Shown here: in pieces, positions 23,193 through 35,289 of the stretch | Position numbering within the stretch: the stretch's first letter is position 1 | How the letters are laid out: each line of letters begins with the position of its first letter | Origin: Schistosoma mansoni | Taxonomy: Eukaryota; Platyhelminthes; Trematoda; Strigeidida; Schistosomatidae | Length of the DNA stretch: 64,000 nucleotides | Direction: 5' to 3' | NCBI RefSeq assembly: GCF_000237925.1 | Contig: NW_017386033.1 | Span: 248,001 to 312,000 of the forward strand | The notes under the pieces: generated by a model | The model's database searches: none | The model's input: only the letters and a program-made list of their open reading frames with translations | Told to the model about the DNA's origin: nothing | Translations under genes and position numbers: made by a program

Positions 23193-25129
23193 GTATTTTT
23201 AAGGAAATTACAATATCTTGTGTGTTTTTTAATATGATTTGAATTTGTCTGGTTGAACAATGAAATGTAAAACAAACTAATTAGTGTATGAAGCATACTA
23301 GATTACTGAGAGGACAGTTTTATTTTAAATGAATAAATATTAACTAGCGATTGTAGCTAGTTAAGAAGAAAACTAATAGATGAATTTGATCGTACTCTTG
23401 TGTTTAATTTAAGTTATGCCTAGAGACAGAAAGTTTGCGAAACACGAAAATAATAATTATAACAATAATAGGAAAATTTGTTATTTGAAGGCTTATTTTT
23501 AAGGAAAACTAGTGGTATTCATGTTTGTTTACCATCGGTTGTTATCATTACAATTTGTTGTTAGAAATAGTCTACAAGAAACCCCGGACCCAGGTTTCAT
23601 GTTATTCGGTGTATGTCAGCAAGATATACCTGTAATCTTGTGTGAACTGAAGATGTACAATTGACTCACCTTAAGTTGAAACTCCTCAGAAAAACACAGA
23701 TGATCTCGTATGGGGTCGGACTCAAGTAAATTCTAAATGACAACTGTAAAGTAGAATCCGGTAGTTGGTGTTTTAACTCCATTTAATTTTTGAGAGAGAG
23801 AGAAAGAGATTTTCATCTGACGGTATCGATGAGTTATAACCTATTTTTTGATTTAGTCCATTCAACCAGCTACAGTTTGTCAAATCTTTAGATTGATCTC
23901 ACTCTACGCTAATTGCTGATTAAGGAAGATTAAGACTATCTCAGTATGGAAGAAACCTATCACCAATGCAATATAAAAACGACTGACACAAACACACTTT
24001 ACTAATAATTCCCGACGAAAAAACCCACCAAGGATGCAGAAGAGCTCAGTAGAAGACTTAGTGTTTCACAAAGACGAAGATTAATTAAAACAGAACAACT
24101 TTACGTATGTAGAAATTAAACACGACCTCGAGAAAATTTAACAAACCAAAGGTGATAACGACCAGCCAGAAAACAAGAAAGATTATGCGGCAATAAAAGT
24201 TTAGGAAATTCTAGTCGTGGTCCTCGTTACAAGAATTGTATTGCTTAGGGTCTTCGTATACAGATTTTCACTAGGACTTTAAATAATTTATCTCGAACTC
24301 AGCCACTAGGAATCATGCAATAAGTATTTACTTTAAACGCTTTATGACGATAGTTCTAGAATTCTCTGGAGATATCCTTAATTAAAAGATAGCTCTCTAG
24401 TACTTCATGGTTTTTAGTGGTTTCTTGTCATCATATATGACATCTAAGTAAGCAAGATCCTTCCATAACTTCAGAAAAAATTGATGCTCCCTATTGGATT
24501 ATAATCATCGTCTCCCAGTTCAAAAGCATAAGACGTTACTATTGTCAAATGATGTCTTGTAGGACTGAGACATTTGAAATTAGTTGCTCATCACTGAGCA
24601 GTGACTAACGTTATGTCTGTCTAGTCACTCGACGCTTATCGATAGGATTCTATGTTCACAAGTAATTGAGCACTGCTCAGTGATCTGTTTAAGTGTAAAA
24701 TAACTAGTATTTTAAGATGTACCTTACTTATCAGTGTCAACAAATGCTAATTCTATGTCAATATTTTCTTCCTGACTACTTGAAACTTACATCAAAACCA
24801 AACCAACCAACCAACTTTCTTTTTACCACGTTAACCAATTCAGAAACTCAGTGATCGGTTAGTATCAACAATATAGTGTTAAGAGTCTAACTGCTTATCT
24901 TAATTAATAATCCACCTACTAAATAAAACTCAATCATTACCTTCGACATCAAGCTTAACACAAACATGTAGCTCATCATTAGAAATAAAAATAACTTAAT
25001 TTCAGTCTTTCATAATGAAACCTAGGGTCAAGTGATACAAGAATTTCTATGATATAACAAACAAGTATAGAGAACTGTGTTTTGAACTTCGCCATTCAGT
25101 AATGTCGCTCCAGAAATACTTTTAATAGG

Positions 25130-25163
<34 letters not shown>

Positions 25164-27057
25164 TAGACAGACAATTTTTGCCAATGATTTTCAAGTACAT
25201 ACCAAGTGTTTAAATATTATGAGATGAATTAAATAAGACAAAGATAATTTATTTAAAAAGGACACTTCAGCATGCTTCAGACAGACATTAGATCATGTTG
25301 GAATTATAAAAGTCAAAATTCACTTCGTCATTTCTTATCGAATATGAATATTATTTTACCAAATGTATGTAAATTCACTGTTTTCTTCATTTAATCTTGT
25401 CAATGTGATAGCATCACTTCTTATCTACATCTCTGTTTGACTTTTTAGTTTTATTTCTTTTACTTAAACACTTACCATTATAGGGTGCTGGATGGGTAAT
25501 AAATAATAATTTCTAATTCAAAATATTTACATTTATTTCACTTTTCTAAGTAAGTGCTTTGATAAATAAATAGTTGTTCAACCTACCTACCTATCTGTCT
25601 GTCATACCCATTCTGTCATATATTTGTTCAATATTTAGGAAAGTTTAACCTGAAAGTATATGGTTAAAGGCATCTAGAAATAAATCATGATAACAATATC
25701 AAATGATGAAACTTTCATTCTTCAAATCAACTAGCATAAATAGAATAAGTATTTTGTGTTTAGAAACTGATTATCCAGGTGAGTAATTCTGTTATTTAAG
25801 ACGGTACTTGTTCAAAAAAGACAGAGATTGTGAAAGTTTAATAATTCTAAGATGATCAAATGAACAGTGGTTTGTTAGTTAGTGTTTAATTTTCAACTAC
25901 TGTATTACAGGTTTAGATTTTACTAAATCTACTATAATTTGGGTATATAAGTAGTATCATTAGTTTGTAAATAAGATTTTGTACAAAACTATATATGTCA
26001 GTCTATAGCTTTTTATTAAACTACATTAAATTCAATTTGTTATGACATATGTTAAATAGAGCAATATAGTTCCGAATACTAGTAAAACACATTAACTTTA
26101 AAACGACTTATACTCCACGAAAAGGACATTATGATGGAATATTTATTTGACCACAGTCGAATCGACTTTAAAACATTGAAGTTGTATGAACTGTTGATAA
26201 GTTTTAAAACTTAGACCGAACTAGGTGGTATTAAAAAGAAGTAGTCCTGTTTTACTGATAATGTAGAAAACATCTTATTCAATCATTTAATTTGATCAAA
26301 ATTTTCAAATAAATTTCCTTGAGTGAATATTATTCGATTCAGAATTCAGTGGTATTAAGTATTCTTTAGATTATAGTGGGTGCAAATCTTAATATTTATA
26401 AAACCAGTGACAGCTAAATAACTCCATCACTCGGTAGGTTATGAATAAACGGTGTCTACCACATTCTATTTCATTCAAATAGGCAACGGCTATCTCACGG
26501 TGTGAGATGTATGAAGGTATCTCCCTACTTTTAGGTATTTATTAAATTGTAAAACTAGTCTTGATTGTATCTAGTAGGAATAATTTATATCGTAAGGCAT
26601 CTAATCATTTAAGTCTCTCCGATTTGTAAGAAAACTGTCTAACGGATATTTATTATGAACTACCAACATGCAGAATTCACGGACGAAGTCGCGTTTAATG
26701 TGAGGTTAACGGCTATTTAAAAATACATTGAAACACCTTATTAAAGTCAAATAGAAGTAATATAACTTCAGCTAGGTCATACCGAAGTTATTTCCAGTTA
26801 TTGTTTCTTCCTTATAATATTGTCAAATTTACATAAGCCTTTTGTATTTTTTATTCTTGCCAGTTAGATAACACTCTTTTTTTAAGATCCATTTTGAAAC
26901 GTTTTGTATGTGAAAATCCCTCTCAAAGTTTGGATGTATGTTTTGCAAGTAAAGAACCAGTTTTAGAAATATTCTGTTTCATCATACTTCTTTTTCTGTT
27001 AGATCAACCTTCTTTTCAGCTTTTCATGTCCTTAATAAGTGACGCAGGAACATGTTC
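23193..27057. other. AT-rich DNA, possible intron of the unidentified gene
   Basis: No further coding segment was recognised. A (TA)n microsatellite lies at 25132-25161 and short GA-rich runs near 23790. If the gene of the exons at 22889-23192 continues, its next exon lies here unnoticed or beyond the retrotransposons. Confidence 0.4.
25132..25161. repeat. (TA)n microsatellite
   Basis: About fifteen uninterrupted TA dinucleotides. Confidence 0.95.
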
Positions 27058-27094
27058 AGTCAGTTGCAAATATGAAATCCATAACCATATTCAT

Positions 27095-30000
27095 CAGTCA
27101 GTCAGTTACAACGTAGAACTTCGTACGTACGTACATCAGTTCGAGTTGCCTTACCACATTAGCACAGAGATGCAGTTGTCGATTCAAATCCCATAGTAGT
27201 AGAAGAAGTAATGGTATAAGCAATAGTCGAAAAGATTAGGGTTTGAAGATGTTATTGAAGGAGTATAATCTAGTGAAGTAAATTTGGAAAGAGAAAAAAG
27301 AAAGGAACATTAGAATTTGGGAGAACACAAAGAGTGGATGCACCTGAGCCATTGCAAACGATCTTGAGCCATGTCATTCAAGGTCTCTAACTATCGGTTG
27401 TAATCATCTCGCGAATCCCAACCAGGTAGTCTACACCTACCAGCATGGCTCAGTCCAACTGTCAGCCACTTCATGGATTTTTGCCACGTTTTGGTCTGGC
27501 CACCCCTATCTTTCTTCCAACCTACTCCTACAACATAAAACATTGCACATCGGGGCAGTCGGTGGTTGGGCATACGTAACACGTGTCCCAGCCATCTCAA
27601 CTGATGAAGTTTCACTACTTCATCAATCGATTTGCCATACTTACCTAGTACCCGTTTCCTAACAACTGCATTACTTACCCGGTGGTCCCAGGATATACGA
27701 GCAATGCTTCGAAGACACATATGATCGAATACTAGTAGCCTACGAATATCCTCCACTCTTATCGGCCATGTTTCACTGCCATAAGGTAGGACGGAACGAA
27801 CTGCTGCACAGTAAACCCGTCCTTTGATTGCTAGACGGATATCTCGTCTACGCCATAAATGACGCAAGTTGGCGAAAGCTAGACGAGCCTTCTGTATCCG
27901 TGCTGAGCTTTCGTCGCACACCAGACCACAAGGGCTGATGAGACTCTTAAGATAAGTGAAGCGGTCAACAAGCTCTACTACTTCACTCCCTATCATTAGT
28001 TCAGGTGTCGATGCAACCCAATCCTGAAGTAACATTTTGCATTTCGAGGGAGAGAATCGCATCCCGAACATGCCTGCATAGTTGCTTATAGTGGTCAGAA
28101 GACTCTGCATTTTGTCAGAGTCTTCACCGAATAAAACTATGTCGTCGGCGTATTCTAAGTCAACAAGTGAGCCTCCTGGTAAAAGTTCAACTCCAGGAGA
28201 TTGAGATGATGAATGTGATACCACTAAAAGCATGTCAACGACAAAGTTAAACAAGAATGGAGAGAGTGGACAGCCCTGACGAACACCACTTGAGGTAACC
28301 AATTCTGATGACAGTTCGTCATAGGCTCTAACTCGACCAGTTGTGTTCGAGTAGAGAGCCCTTATAAGGTTAATGTACTTATTTGGTACTCCTTTCAGTG
28401 ACAAACACTGCCATAGAACCTCACGATCAACGGAGTCAAATGCCGTCTTAAGGTCAAGAAATACTACTATTGTGGGACGTCTGAATGTATGTCTATGTTC
28501 TAGGACCTGACGTAGGGTGAATATCTGATCTATGCAACCACGTCCAGGTCGGAAACCAGCCTGGTTTTCTCTAGTCTGCTCTTCACGAGCTTTGGTTAGG
28601 CGTCCAAGTATTATTGAAGCTAATATTTTAGACACTATATTAGTCAAACTGATTCCTCTGTGATTATCACAAGAGGACTTTTGTCCTTTCTTATAGACTG
28701 GCACAATCAGTGATTGGGACCAGTCAGATGGAATTACGTCCAGTTCCCAGATTCTACCTAAGACCCCAGTCAATCTCGTTGCTAGTACTGGACCACCATC
28801 CTTAAAAATCTCAGGGGTAAACCTATCAGGACCTGCTGCTCTCCCTCGCTTTAGATTTCCTATAGCTTTTTCAACCTCGTAGAGAGTTGGAGGACTTACC
28901 TCAATTTGCCATTCAGGACGACTGGGGATCGTGGGTAACTGAAGTGTGGCTGAAGGCCAGTTGAACTGATCCCTAAAGTGTTCTGCCCATCGATCCAATC
29001 TCCTGGATTGAGAATGAATGATATGCCCGTCTTTGTCTGAGCTACAGTCAGTGGGAGAGTAGGCAGAGATGACGAAGAGGCAACGACGGGTTTCCCTATC
29101 TTTCCGAGTCCTTACTGATCCGTTTAGTCGGACAGAGCATAGACGACTGTCTACTGGGATCCAGTCTAAAAGAGCTAGTTCTGCCCTAGGACTTAATGCT
29201 ATACCTACTCCAGCGAGGCCACGGGAAACAGCATCAGGGCTTCCAGATACACGAAGCGTGTATCGAGATGGTTCCTTATTTTGATTAGGTGAGGTCAAAT
29301 GAATTACGCTGCTCGGATCTTTTATGCGCGTTTCGGAGACGCAGCACACATCGATGGTGTAAGATTCTAGAGTCCTAGCTAAGGAAGCCTGTTGTCCTAT
29401 TTGGCACAATGTTCGGACATTAAAAGTTCCTACATGTAGTTTAGAGCGAGGTTTCAGGAGACCAGGAATAACGTTCCGTGTACACGAATCGTTTGCCCTA
29501 GCGGTGCGAGGTGATAAAAGGACGTGGGAAGGGTTAGTCGTGGAGATAAGAGAGTTGTTAGGGGGTGTAGGAAGGATTTGAAAGTGACCAACTTGGTCTC
29601 GTGTGCTGTTACGGGTATGAGGGCATTTATCACTTCCCGGTAGCCCACACCGTGGAAGGGTATTTCTTGAGGGACCTGAAAAGGAAGTTGGATTAGTGTT
29701 GGTCTGAACGACCTGGGAGCGTGACCACAGTGCCCAAGGGACATCTGCTTGAGGCCGGTCACGCACGGCCTTTTTGTGGGGGATTTTTGACGTGTTAGCT
29801 CCGTTCTTCAAAAGTCCTTACCGCCGGAGACGGAAATCCGTGGGATTAGGCGAGGTGTGCATTTTTAGGGTCGAGCTTTTCTAACCCCACCCCTCCTTGT
29901 GGGAAGGCAGCATCGCTGTCATGCTGGTTGTCTGAAGGAAACACCTTACTGCTGTCACACCTCTGTACAGTCAGCAGTACGACTTCGCCTTCGGACCTTG

Positions 30001-30190
30001 GGATTGCTGCTTTTGGTCTTACCGCTCTTCAACCGACCTGTCTGGCATGGTAGGACCTCGAGGAATGATTGTTCCAGCAAGCATAGCTCCATTGCTTCAT
30101 CACGATAGGCAAGCCCGACCACCACGTCAAGGTAGCAGCAACGGACGGATTTTACATGCAGTTTCCGCGCATTTCTTTGGTCCATCATAA
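27095..30190 (-). mobile_element. RTE-type non-LTR retrotransposon, nearly full length
   Basis: Minus-strand element with a 5' region (about 30190-29820), one long pol frame (29817-27391), a 3' UTR and a short TGAC-repeat tail at about 27095-27115. Its 3' 0.7 kb is repeated almost identically at 45001-45698. The TGAC-type tail and the EEP-RT layout fit the RTE clade (SR2-like in schistosomes). No clear target-site duplication was found at its ends. Confidence 0.82.
27391..29811 (-). CDS. RTE pol: endonuclease (internally deleted) plus reverse transcriptase
   Basis: An open frame of about 806 codons without a stop. Residues from about 125 onwards start like an EEP endonuclease (LHVGTFNVRTLC, then SETRI). 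After SAYSPTDCSSDKD the frame jumps to the linker before RT, so the second half of the nuclease, with its GD-N and SDH catalytic motifs, is missing in frame. RT motifs follow: GRAAGPD, NHRGISL, NQAGFRPGRGC, FLDLKTAFDSVDR, SGVRQGCPLSP and the catalytic YADD at residues 554-557 (28152-28141). The C-terminal LRWLGHVLRMPNHRLP block is complete. The listed first codon is TTG; no ATG precedes the RT domain, and an in-frame stop lies at 29820-29818. RT enzyme activity is conceivable, autonomous transposition is not. The element copies itself by target-primed reverse transcription. Confidence 0.82.
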   Translation of the reverse strand: MKNGANTSKIPHKKAVRDRPQADVPWALWSRSQVVQTNTNPTSFSGPSRNTLPRCGLPGSDKCPHTRNSTRDQVGHFQILPTPPNNSLISTTNPSHVLLSPRTARANDSCTRNVIPGLLKPRSKLHVGTFNVRTLCQIGQQASLARTLESYTIDVCCVSETRIKDPSSVIHLTSPNQNKEPSRYTLRVSGSPDAVSRGLAGVGIALSPRAELALLDWIPVDSRLCSVRLNGSVRTRKDRETRRCLFVISAYSPTDCSSDKDGHIIHSQSRRLDRWAEHFRDQFNWPSATLQLPTIPSRPEWQIEVSPPTLYEVEKAIGNLKRGRAAGPDRFTPEIFKDGGPVLATRLTGVLGRIWELDVIPSDWSQSLIVPVYKKGQKSSCDNHRGISLTNIVSKILASIILGRLTKAREEQTRENQAGFRPGRGCIDQIFTLRQVLEHRHTFRRPTIVVFLDLKTAFDSVDREVLWQCLSLKGVPNKYINLIRALYSNTTGRVRAYDELSSELVTSSGVRQGCPLSPFLFNFVVDMLLVVSHSSSQSPGVELLPGGSLVDLEYADDIVLFGEDSDKMQSLLTTISNYAGMFGMRFSPSKCKMLLQDWVASTPELMIGSEVVELVDRFTYLKSLISPCGLVCDESSARIQKARLAFANLRHLWRRRDIRLAIKGRVYCAAVRSVLPYGSETWPIRVEDIRRLLVFDHMCLRSIARISWDHRVSNAVVRKRVLGKYGKSIDEVVKLHQLRWLGHVLRMPNHRLPRCAMFYVVGVGWKKDRGGQTKTWQKSMKWLTVGLSHAGRCRLPGWDSRDDYNR

Positions 30191-30589
30191 ATTATTATAA
30201 CAGTTCAATTTTCTTTCGTTTGTATACATATTTGTGACACTAATTCATTGAATACTTTGAAAAGTGTGTGTTTAGTTGCACTTGTATCCTTCTGTTTAAC
30301 TTCCTGTTAAAATAAACTTTGTCGAACTGTATACCTCATTTAACTATGCTCTCACTAAAAGTTGGATGAAAACGGGTGTTTTCAATGTGGTACGTGGCTT
30401 CTAATGCTTGGGTACAGAAAACGGTGTCAGAACTCTGCTCTGCATCTCAAAACAGTTAAACCACTAATATAGCCATTGTAAGTCCCATTGACTGCTATAA
30501 TGTGTCAGAAAATGTGCCAAGAAAATGAAACTACAAAACACGAACTCCCAGAGCTTAAACCTGTTTAACGGATGTAGCGAATCCACCTT

Positions 30590-32005
30590 GTAGAAAATCA
30601 AAACCCTGATCTGTGGTGTTTGTATGAACTAATGATTCCTCTGTACTTGATGACTGCTTGATTTCGAATTCCAAATACAATACATTCGTTCGTGCTCATC
30701 TAGTATTTCTTGGTTAAGTTGTGTTATTTCTGGGATTCCTAATTTGTATTATAATTTAAATACTCTCACTTTATCGGATTGGCGTTGAGATGGAGCATGT
30801 GACGGAACAGTTAGACACCCATTCAACTTCTGAGGCTTTTGAAGATTATTTGGAAAGGTTTTAGATATGGATCATGACTAAGAAAGGTGTGAAAGATGAT
30901 AAAATTGCGGCACATCTCTTTACATTTATCAGTAAAGAAGCCTACAGTTTATTAAAAACTCTGGAATACCCAGAAAAGCCTATCTCACTTCCTTATGCAA
31001 CTATTAAGGAACGACTGTTAAATCATGTAAAGTGCACCAGTTTTGAGTGTCGCGAGAGTGTAAAATTTCATAAGATGATTCGTCAGAATAACTAAAAGGT
31101 TAGGTAATTCATCCTTGAATCGTAAGGACAAGCTGCCTAATGCCATTTCAGTGATCAAATTCATGTGCAGCTGGGGGATCGATCAATTTCAGGAATCAAC
31201 ATATTGGGTCTGGAAAGAGAGCTGTTAGGAATGCCGAATTGTTCATTTCAAGATGCTAAAACTGCATGTTGTAGCTGTAAATAAATTCCCAAAATCAATA
31301 GCTCTGTAAGTGTTCGACATTAGATGCTGACCATACTAGTTTTAATGGACTTATTTAGCTGAAGGTGCTCGGTCATGCACGCACATCAGATCACAGTTCG
31401 GAATGGCGTGCTCAACGTCTCCTGTGATCACTAGCCAGATTAGATCAGTCACTCCTCGATACATTGATAATCTATCAAATATATCTTTCAACCTCCTCGC
31501 TTTCGACTTTCGATTTCACGGGGTGGACGCGATTCAATTATAGAAGGTGTTACTGGTAAAGTATTTTCAAACTACAATACCTGTGGTATCGTCGATGAAT
31601 TAACTACGAAGTAGTAAATGAACTTAATATCCAGTTGATGAAAAGTTCTGATACTCTGTTCAGTCGTCATGATGAAATACAATTTCAGGGTCGATAAAAC
31701 TTGCGTTCGTCCAATAGTTGTTCCTTTTCTCTTGAAAATGTGAAAAGTGATTTATCAAGGACTTGCAAAGCAAACAACAAAGCTAAGAGCAAGTTCGGTA
31801 AGTGTTTGTCTTGTGGCGAATTCCATCCTCATAATTCATGTTCATTTCGTAATGCTAAATGTTTTAAATGTACTAAGATAGGACACATTTAGTAATTTAG
31901 ATCCCAATAATTCGACTGTTCCTAATGTTCATTTATCTTTATCCACCGTATCGAGAGTTAATGCTCATATTCAAAAACGATTATATACATTTCTTGGTTC
32001 GTTTC
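30590..32005 (+). mobile_element. Ty3/gypsy LTR retrotransposon, left part (LTR/leader and gag remnants)
   Basis: After an LTR-like region (30590-30770, related to 6430-6590) a gag-like frame begins with ATG at 30790. It meets a stop after about 25 codons and continues past it to 31095. A nucleocapsid-like Cys/His segment with CLSCGEFHPHNSC and CFKCTKIGHI follows at 31800-31890, immediately before a stop. The reading frame is broken several times. The style of gag and the YQDD reverse transcriptase further right suggest the CsRN1/Boudicca-like group. This part is separated from pol by the CR1-like insertion. Confidence 0.65.
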
Positions 32006-32374
32006 ATAATAATAATAATAATATATATTCTGAAGATAATATTTACAGAATTCACACCAGTTTACAGGCATGATCAGATTGTTATAAAAATCAACATTTA
32101 ATGTAGAGAGCAAACATGAAATATAAGAAAGTTTTATGTTTGCTGGTTTAGTAATTGATAAATAGTTTAAATATGGCATATGTCACGGCAAGCCAATGCA
32201 ACACCAGGGAACTTGTCATTTTTTTATTAAGTGAATAGCCTGATGATTGATCAACATTGTTCTGTAAGGTTATTTCCAGTGCCAGAGCGAGTTATTATTA
32301 ATTATCTACAACTAGAGAAAGTAAGATTAAAGCAAAGAGCACGGAACAACAAAACAATGATAGCAAGTAAGAGG

Positions 32375-32908
32375 TTAAACATTTAAAGTTCCTATAATCT
32401 CACTTGTGGAGTAAGATACACTTGCAGGCGCTAGAGCATTTAATGCATTTTCAGAGGAGCAAAAAGCATTAATTGAGCGAACAAACAATGGGAGAGAGTT
32501 TAACATACGTATAGTTTGGGGTAAATTATTCCAGAGCCTAGAAAACTTACAGGTAAAGTAATTCATATAGAGAGAAGATCTAGAATATGTTTGTTTCGCT
32601 AAAGACAAGGAGTTACGAATGTCGTAATGTGGGGCTTTAGCATATTGAATCGCCTGACTGGATGTGAAGGAGAGTTTGTTAAGTATTTTGAAAAAGAAGA
32701 TAAGGTAAAGTTTGAGTCTCCTCATCCATAAAGGGTCAAGCCCTAGTTTACTACACCTCGAATTATATGTCAAGACACTATCAGGTCCAAGAGTACGAAA
32801 TGTAAATCGTCTCTGTACTGATTCCAGTCTTAATTTATCCTTTATGCGCATGCTACTAAGGAGAAACGCACAGTATTCGAGGAGTGGTCGAACACAGACT
32901 TTGTACAT
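32375..32908 (-). pseudogene. CR1-like pol, C-terminal fragment
   Basis: A frame of 177 codons with the post-RT region typical of CR1/jockey elements (VRPLLEYCAFLLS, LESVQRRFT, SRLWNNLP). Homologous residues continue upstream in this frame to about 32975, where they abut the RT fragment. It is separated from that fragment by a deletion and frame change, so no complete enzyme can be made. Confidence 0.7.
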
Positions 32909-32927
32909 TAGAATACGAGATTCGCTG

Positions 32928-34667
32928 TTATGAAGGTTTCGAGTTATGAAACCTATAAGGCGTTGAGACTTGGATGTTTGTTTGTTGGTGGTTGACCATG
33001 TCGAAGGCCTTAGAAATGTCCAGGTATAGCACTAATACTAGATATCCTTGGCTACGAAGCGAATAGACTAAATTAAAGAAGTCAAAATGACATGTCATAC
33101 AGGATCGATTTTTAAGAAATCCATGTTGCGAATCATCAATAAATTGTTCAGTCAATAAATAGTTGGATAGTTCGTCACTAATAATTTTTTCCATAATCCT
33201 AGAGATAACTGGAGTAATATTTATTGGCCGATAGTTGTTCATGTCAGTCTTATCTCCGGATTTGTAACGTGGTATGATGTACGCGGTTTTCCAACGGTCA
33301 GGATAAGAGCCGGATTCCATAGAGAGAGTAAACAGCTTAAGGAGAAGAAGTTGGATATCTGGACCACCATATTTGTAGAGAAATGATGAAATCCCGTCTG
33401 CACCGTGACCTTTCGAAACCTTGAGCTTATTTATAACCTTACCAATTTTCAGACATGTGAAGGAGATAGATTTAATTGAGTGACCAGTCATGCATATAAC
33501 TCTAGAAACAGAGCCATTTAAGGATTCTTTGCCATTTGCAAAATTACCACTGAAAAGGTCTGCTATAGTTTTTGGGTCATATATAAAACTATTATTATGC
33601 AGGATGCATGGTATATCAACATTTTGAGTTGATTTAGCACGTTTATTGTAAAGGTGGATTAGGTTTTGCACTTTTGAGCTAGTACGTAGTGCTAATAGCT
33701 CTTCATTGATGGCTTTTAACCTATGTTTCTCTCTAATTTGGTTAAAAATTATTGTTATTTGTGTGACTGCCGTGAAGTCGTTAGATTTAAAATAACGTTT
33801 CTTTAGGCGTCTTAGTTTATTACGATATTTAGCTGGTATATATAATTCGTAATGTTTACTAATCCTGTAAGTCTTAATTGGTGCACAGGAGTCTAGACAA
33901 GAGTTAACAATGAAATAGAATATGCTGATGGCATCTGTCAGACTATTACATGAGAATAATTCATCCCAGTCTGACAGTTTGATCAGTGAGCGCAAGAGGT
34001 CCCAGTCTGCATGCTTATAGTCTCTATAATTGCAGGTTCTTTGAATTGGTCGGTTGTAGGAGGGATAGATGGGGAGAGCACAAGCTACTATCCTATGATC
34101 ACTGCTTTCAAACTCGTTGTATACTTGTACAGATAGGGGAATGATATCTCTACTAAATATTAGATCAAGTGTATTATCACCCCTTGTTGGGGTACGAACC
34201 CACTGTGACCAGCAGTACAGATTAAGGATTGATAAAAATTCATCATTGCTAGACTGACAGCTATCGGTACTCCAGTTAATCCCAGGATAATTGAAATCAC
34301 CAGTGATAATCTTAGCGCTGAAGTTTAGAGTAGATGCGTGTATAAATGCATTGATAATACGATCATTCAAATTATCAGTACTATCAGGAGCTCTATATAT
34401 ACAACCTAGGAGTAGACTATGGTTTAGGGTATTGATTGATATCCAGATCGATTCTGGTAAACTATTCAAGATACTATCTTCAACTTTATTAGTTGTTAAG
34501 GTATTCAAAGCAAATATAGGACAACCGCCTCCTCGCTTAGATTCTCTGTCACAACGATAGAGTCGATAGTTTTGGATATTTAATTCGGAGTCGGCCACTG
34601 CTGGATAACACCACGTTTCAGTGATAAGTATAAAAGAAGGCTTGGCTAGGAAGGCTAAGGTTCTCAA
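32928..34667 (-). pseudogene. CR1-like pol: EEP endonuclease and N-terminal half of reverse transcriptase
   Basis: 579 codons. EEP motifs are present in order: ITETWC (catalytic Glu region), GDFNYPGINW and SSDHRIV. RT follows with RYKSGDKTDMNNYRPINIT, SQHGFLKNRSC and LDISKAFDMVNH. Immediately after the last motif (about 32990) homology stops and resumes well beyond the catalytic box, so the YADD segment is deleted. The final 18 residues come from a shifted frame. Endonuclease function could in principle persist; RT function cannot. Confidence 0.75.
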
Positions 34668-34795
34668 GGCTGAAATTTTGTTCAGAAGTGAACGTGCGTT
34701 AATGAGTAATAAGTTTAAAAAGGGAGTGTGTAGTGTAAAAAAACCGAGAGCATCCTTATCGATGGTATGAGTTCTAGCTATGCCTGGACTATGGT

Positions 34796-35197
34796 TTAAT
34801 GTGTTTGCCGGATCGCATGGGCTATAGCATGAGCGAACTGTAGTGCTAGTGGAACAAGGGATCTCTGGAGGCCGAAAAAAAAATCCTTATTTTGGTAAGG
34901 TTTAATAATTTGTTGTACTTGTTTTGGTGGACAATTAAGACAGGTGCCTGCATGTTGGGGTTGCGTTGATGGTGCATAACCTAGTATACCATCTTCTCCA
35001 CTGCGAGAGTGATGATAAGAGTTACATCTTGCAGGTTTATTATTTATTACATATGGGGGAAACCATGGGGCACGTTGGTTTATTGCCGTCTGTCTAATAG
35101 TAGGCCTGCTTACATGATGGTTGTAGTGGCCGTCTCGTGTAACGTTTGAACGAAATGTGTCCTTATAACCTCCCTTACGATGAGTAGGGTTAAGCAT
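34796..35197 (-). CDS. ORF1-like protein of the CR1-type element
   Basis: 133 codons from ATG at 35197-35195, located where CR1/jockey elements carry a nucleic-acid-binding ORF1. The protein is basic and rich in His, Arg and Pro, with few Cys residues and no clear zinc knuckle. Assignment is by position only. It is probably a truncated remnant. Confidence 0.4.
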   Translation of the reverse strand: MLNPTHRKGGYKDTFRSNVTRDGHYNHHVSRPTIRQTAINQRAPWFPPYVINNKPARCNSYHHSRSGEDGILGYAPSTQPQHAGTCLNCPPKQVQQIIKPYQNKDFFFGLQRSLVPLALQFAHAIAHAIRQTH

Positions 35198-35289
35198 AGT
35201 TTCAGAAATTATACTTTTGTTTGGTAAAGCCGTTGAAATATTTTTGGTAATCGGTTTAGAACTAGAAGGTTTTTCATGACCTTATTGTG

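Larger units (their letters stand above)
32010..35285 (-). mobile_element. CR1/jockey-like non-LTR retrotransposon nested in the gypsy element
   Basis: Opposite in strand to the gypsy element that flanks it on both sides. It has an ORF1-like frame (35197-34796), an EEP-RT frame (34667-32928) and a C-terminal frame (32908-32375), then a 3' region ending in an AAT-repeat near 32010. The exact ends and target duplication could not be fixed; boundaries are given to within some tens of bases. Confidence 0.72.

Noticed and set aside
26894-27196. 100-codon plus-strand frame
   Set aside because: Its second half is the reverse complement of the RTE 3' end and the first half matches nothing.
29454-29762. 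102-codon minus-strand frame and other frames inside the RTE element
   Set aside because: They overlap the long pol frame in another phase and show no homology of their own.
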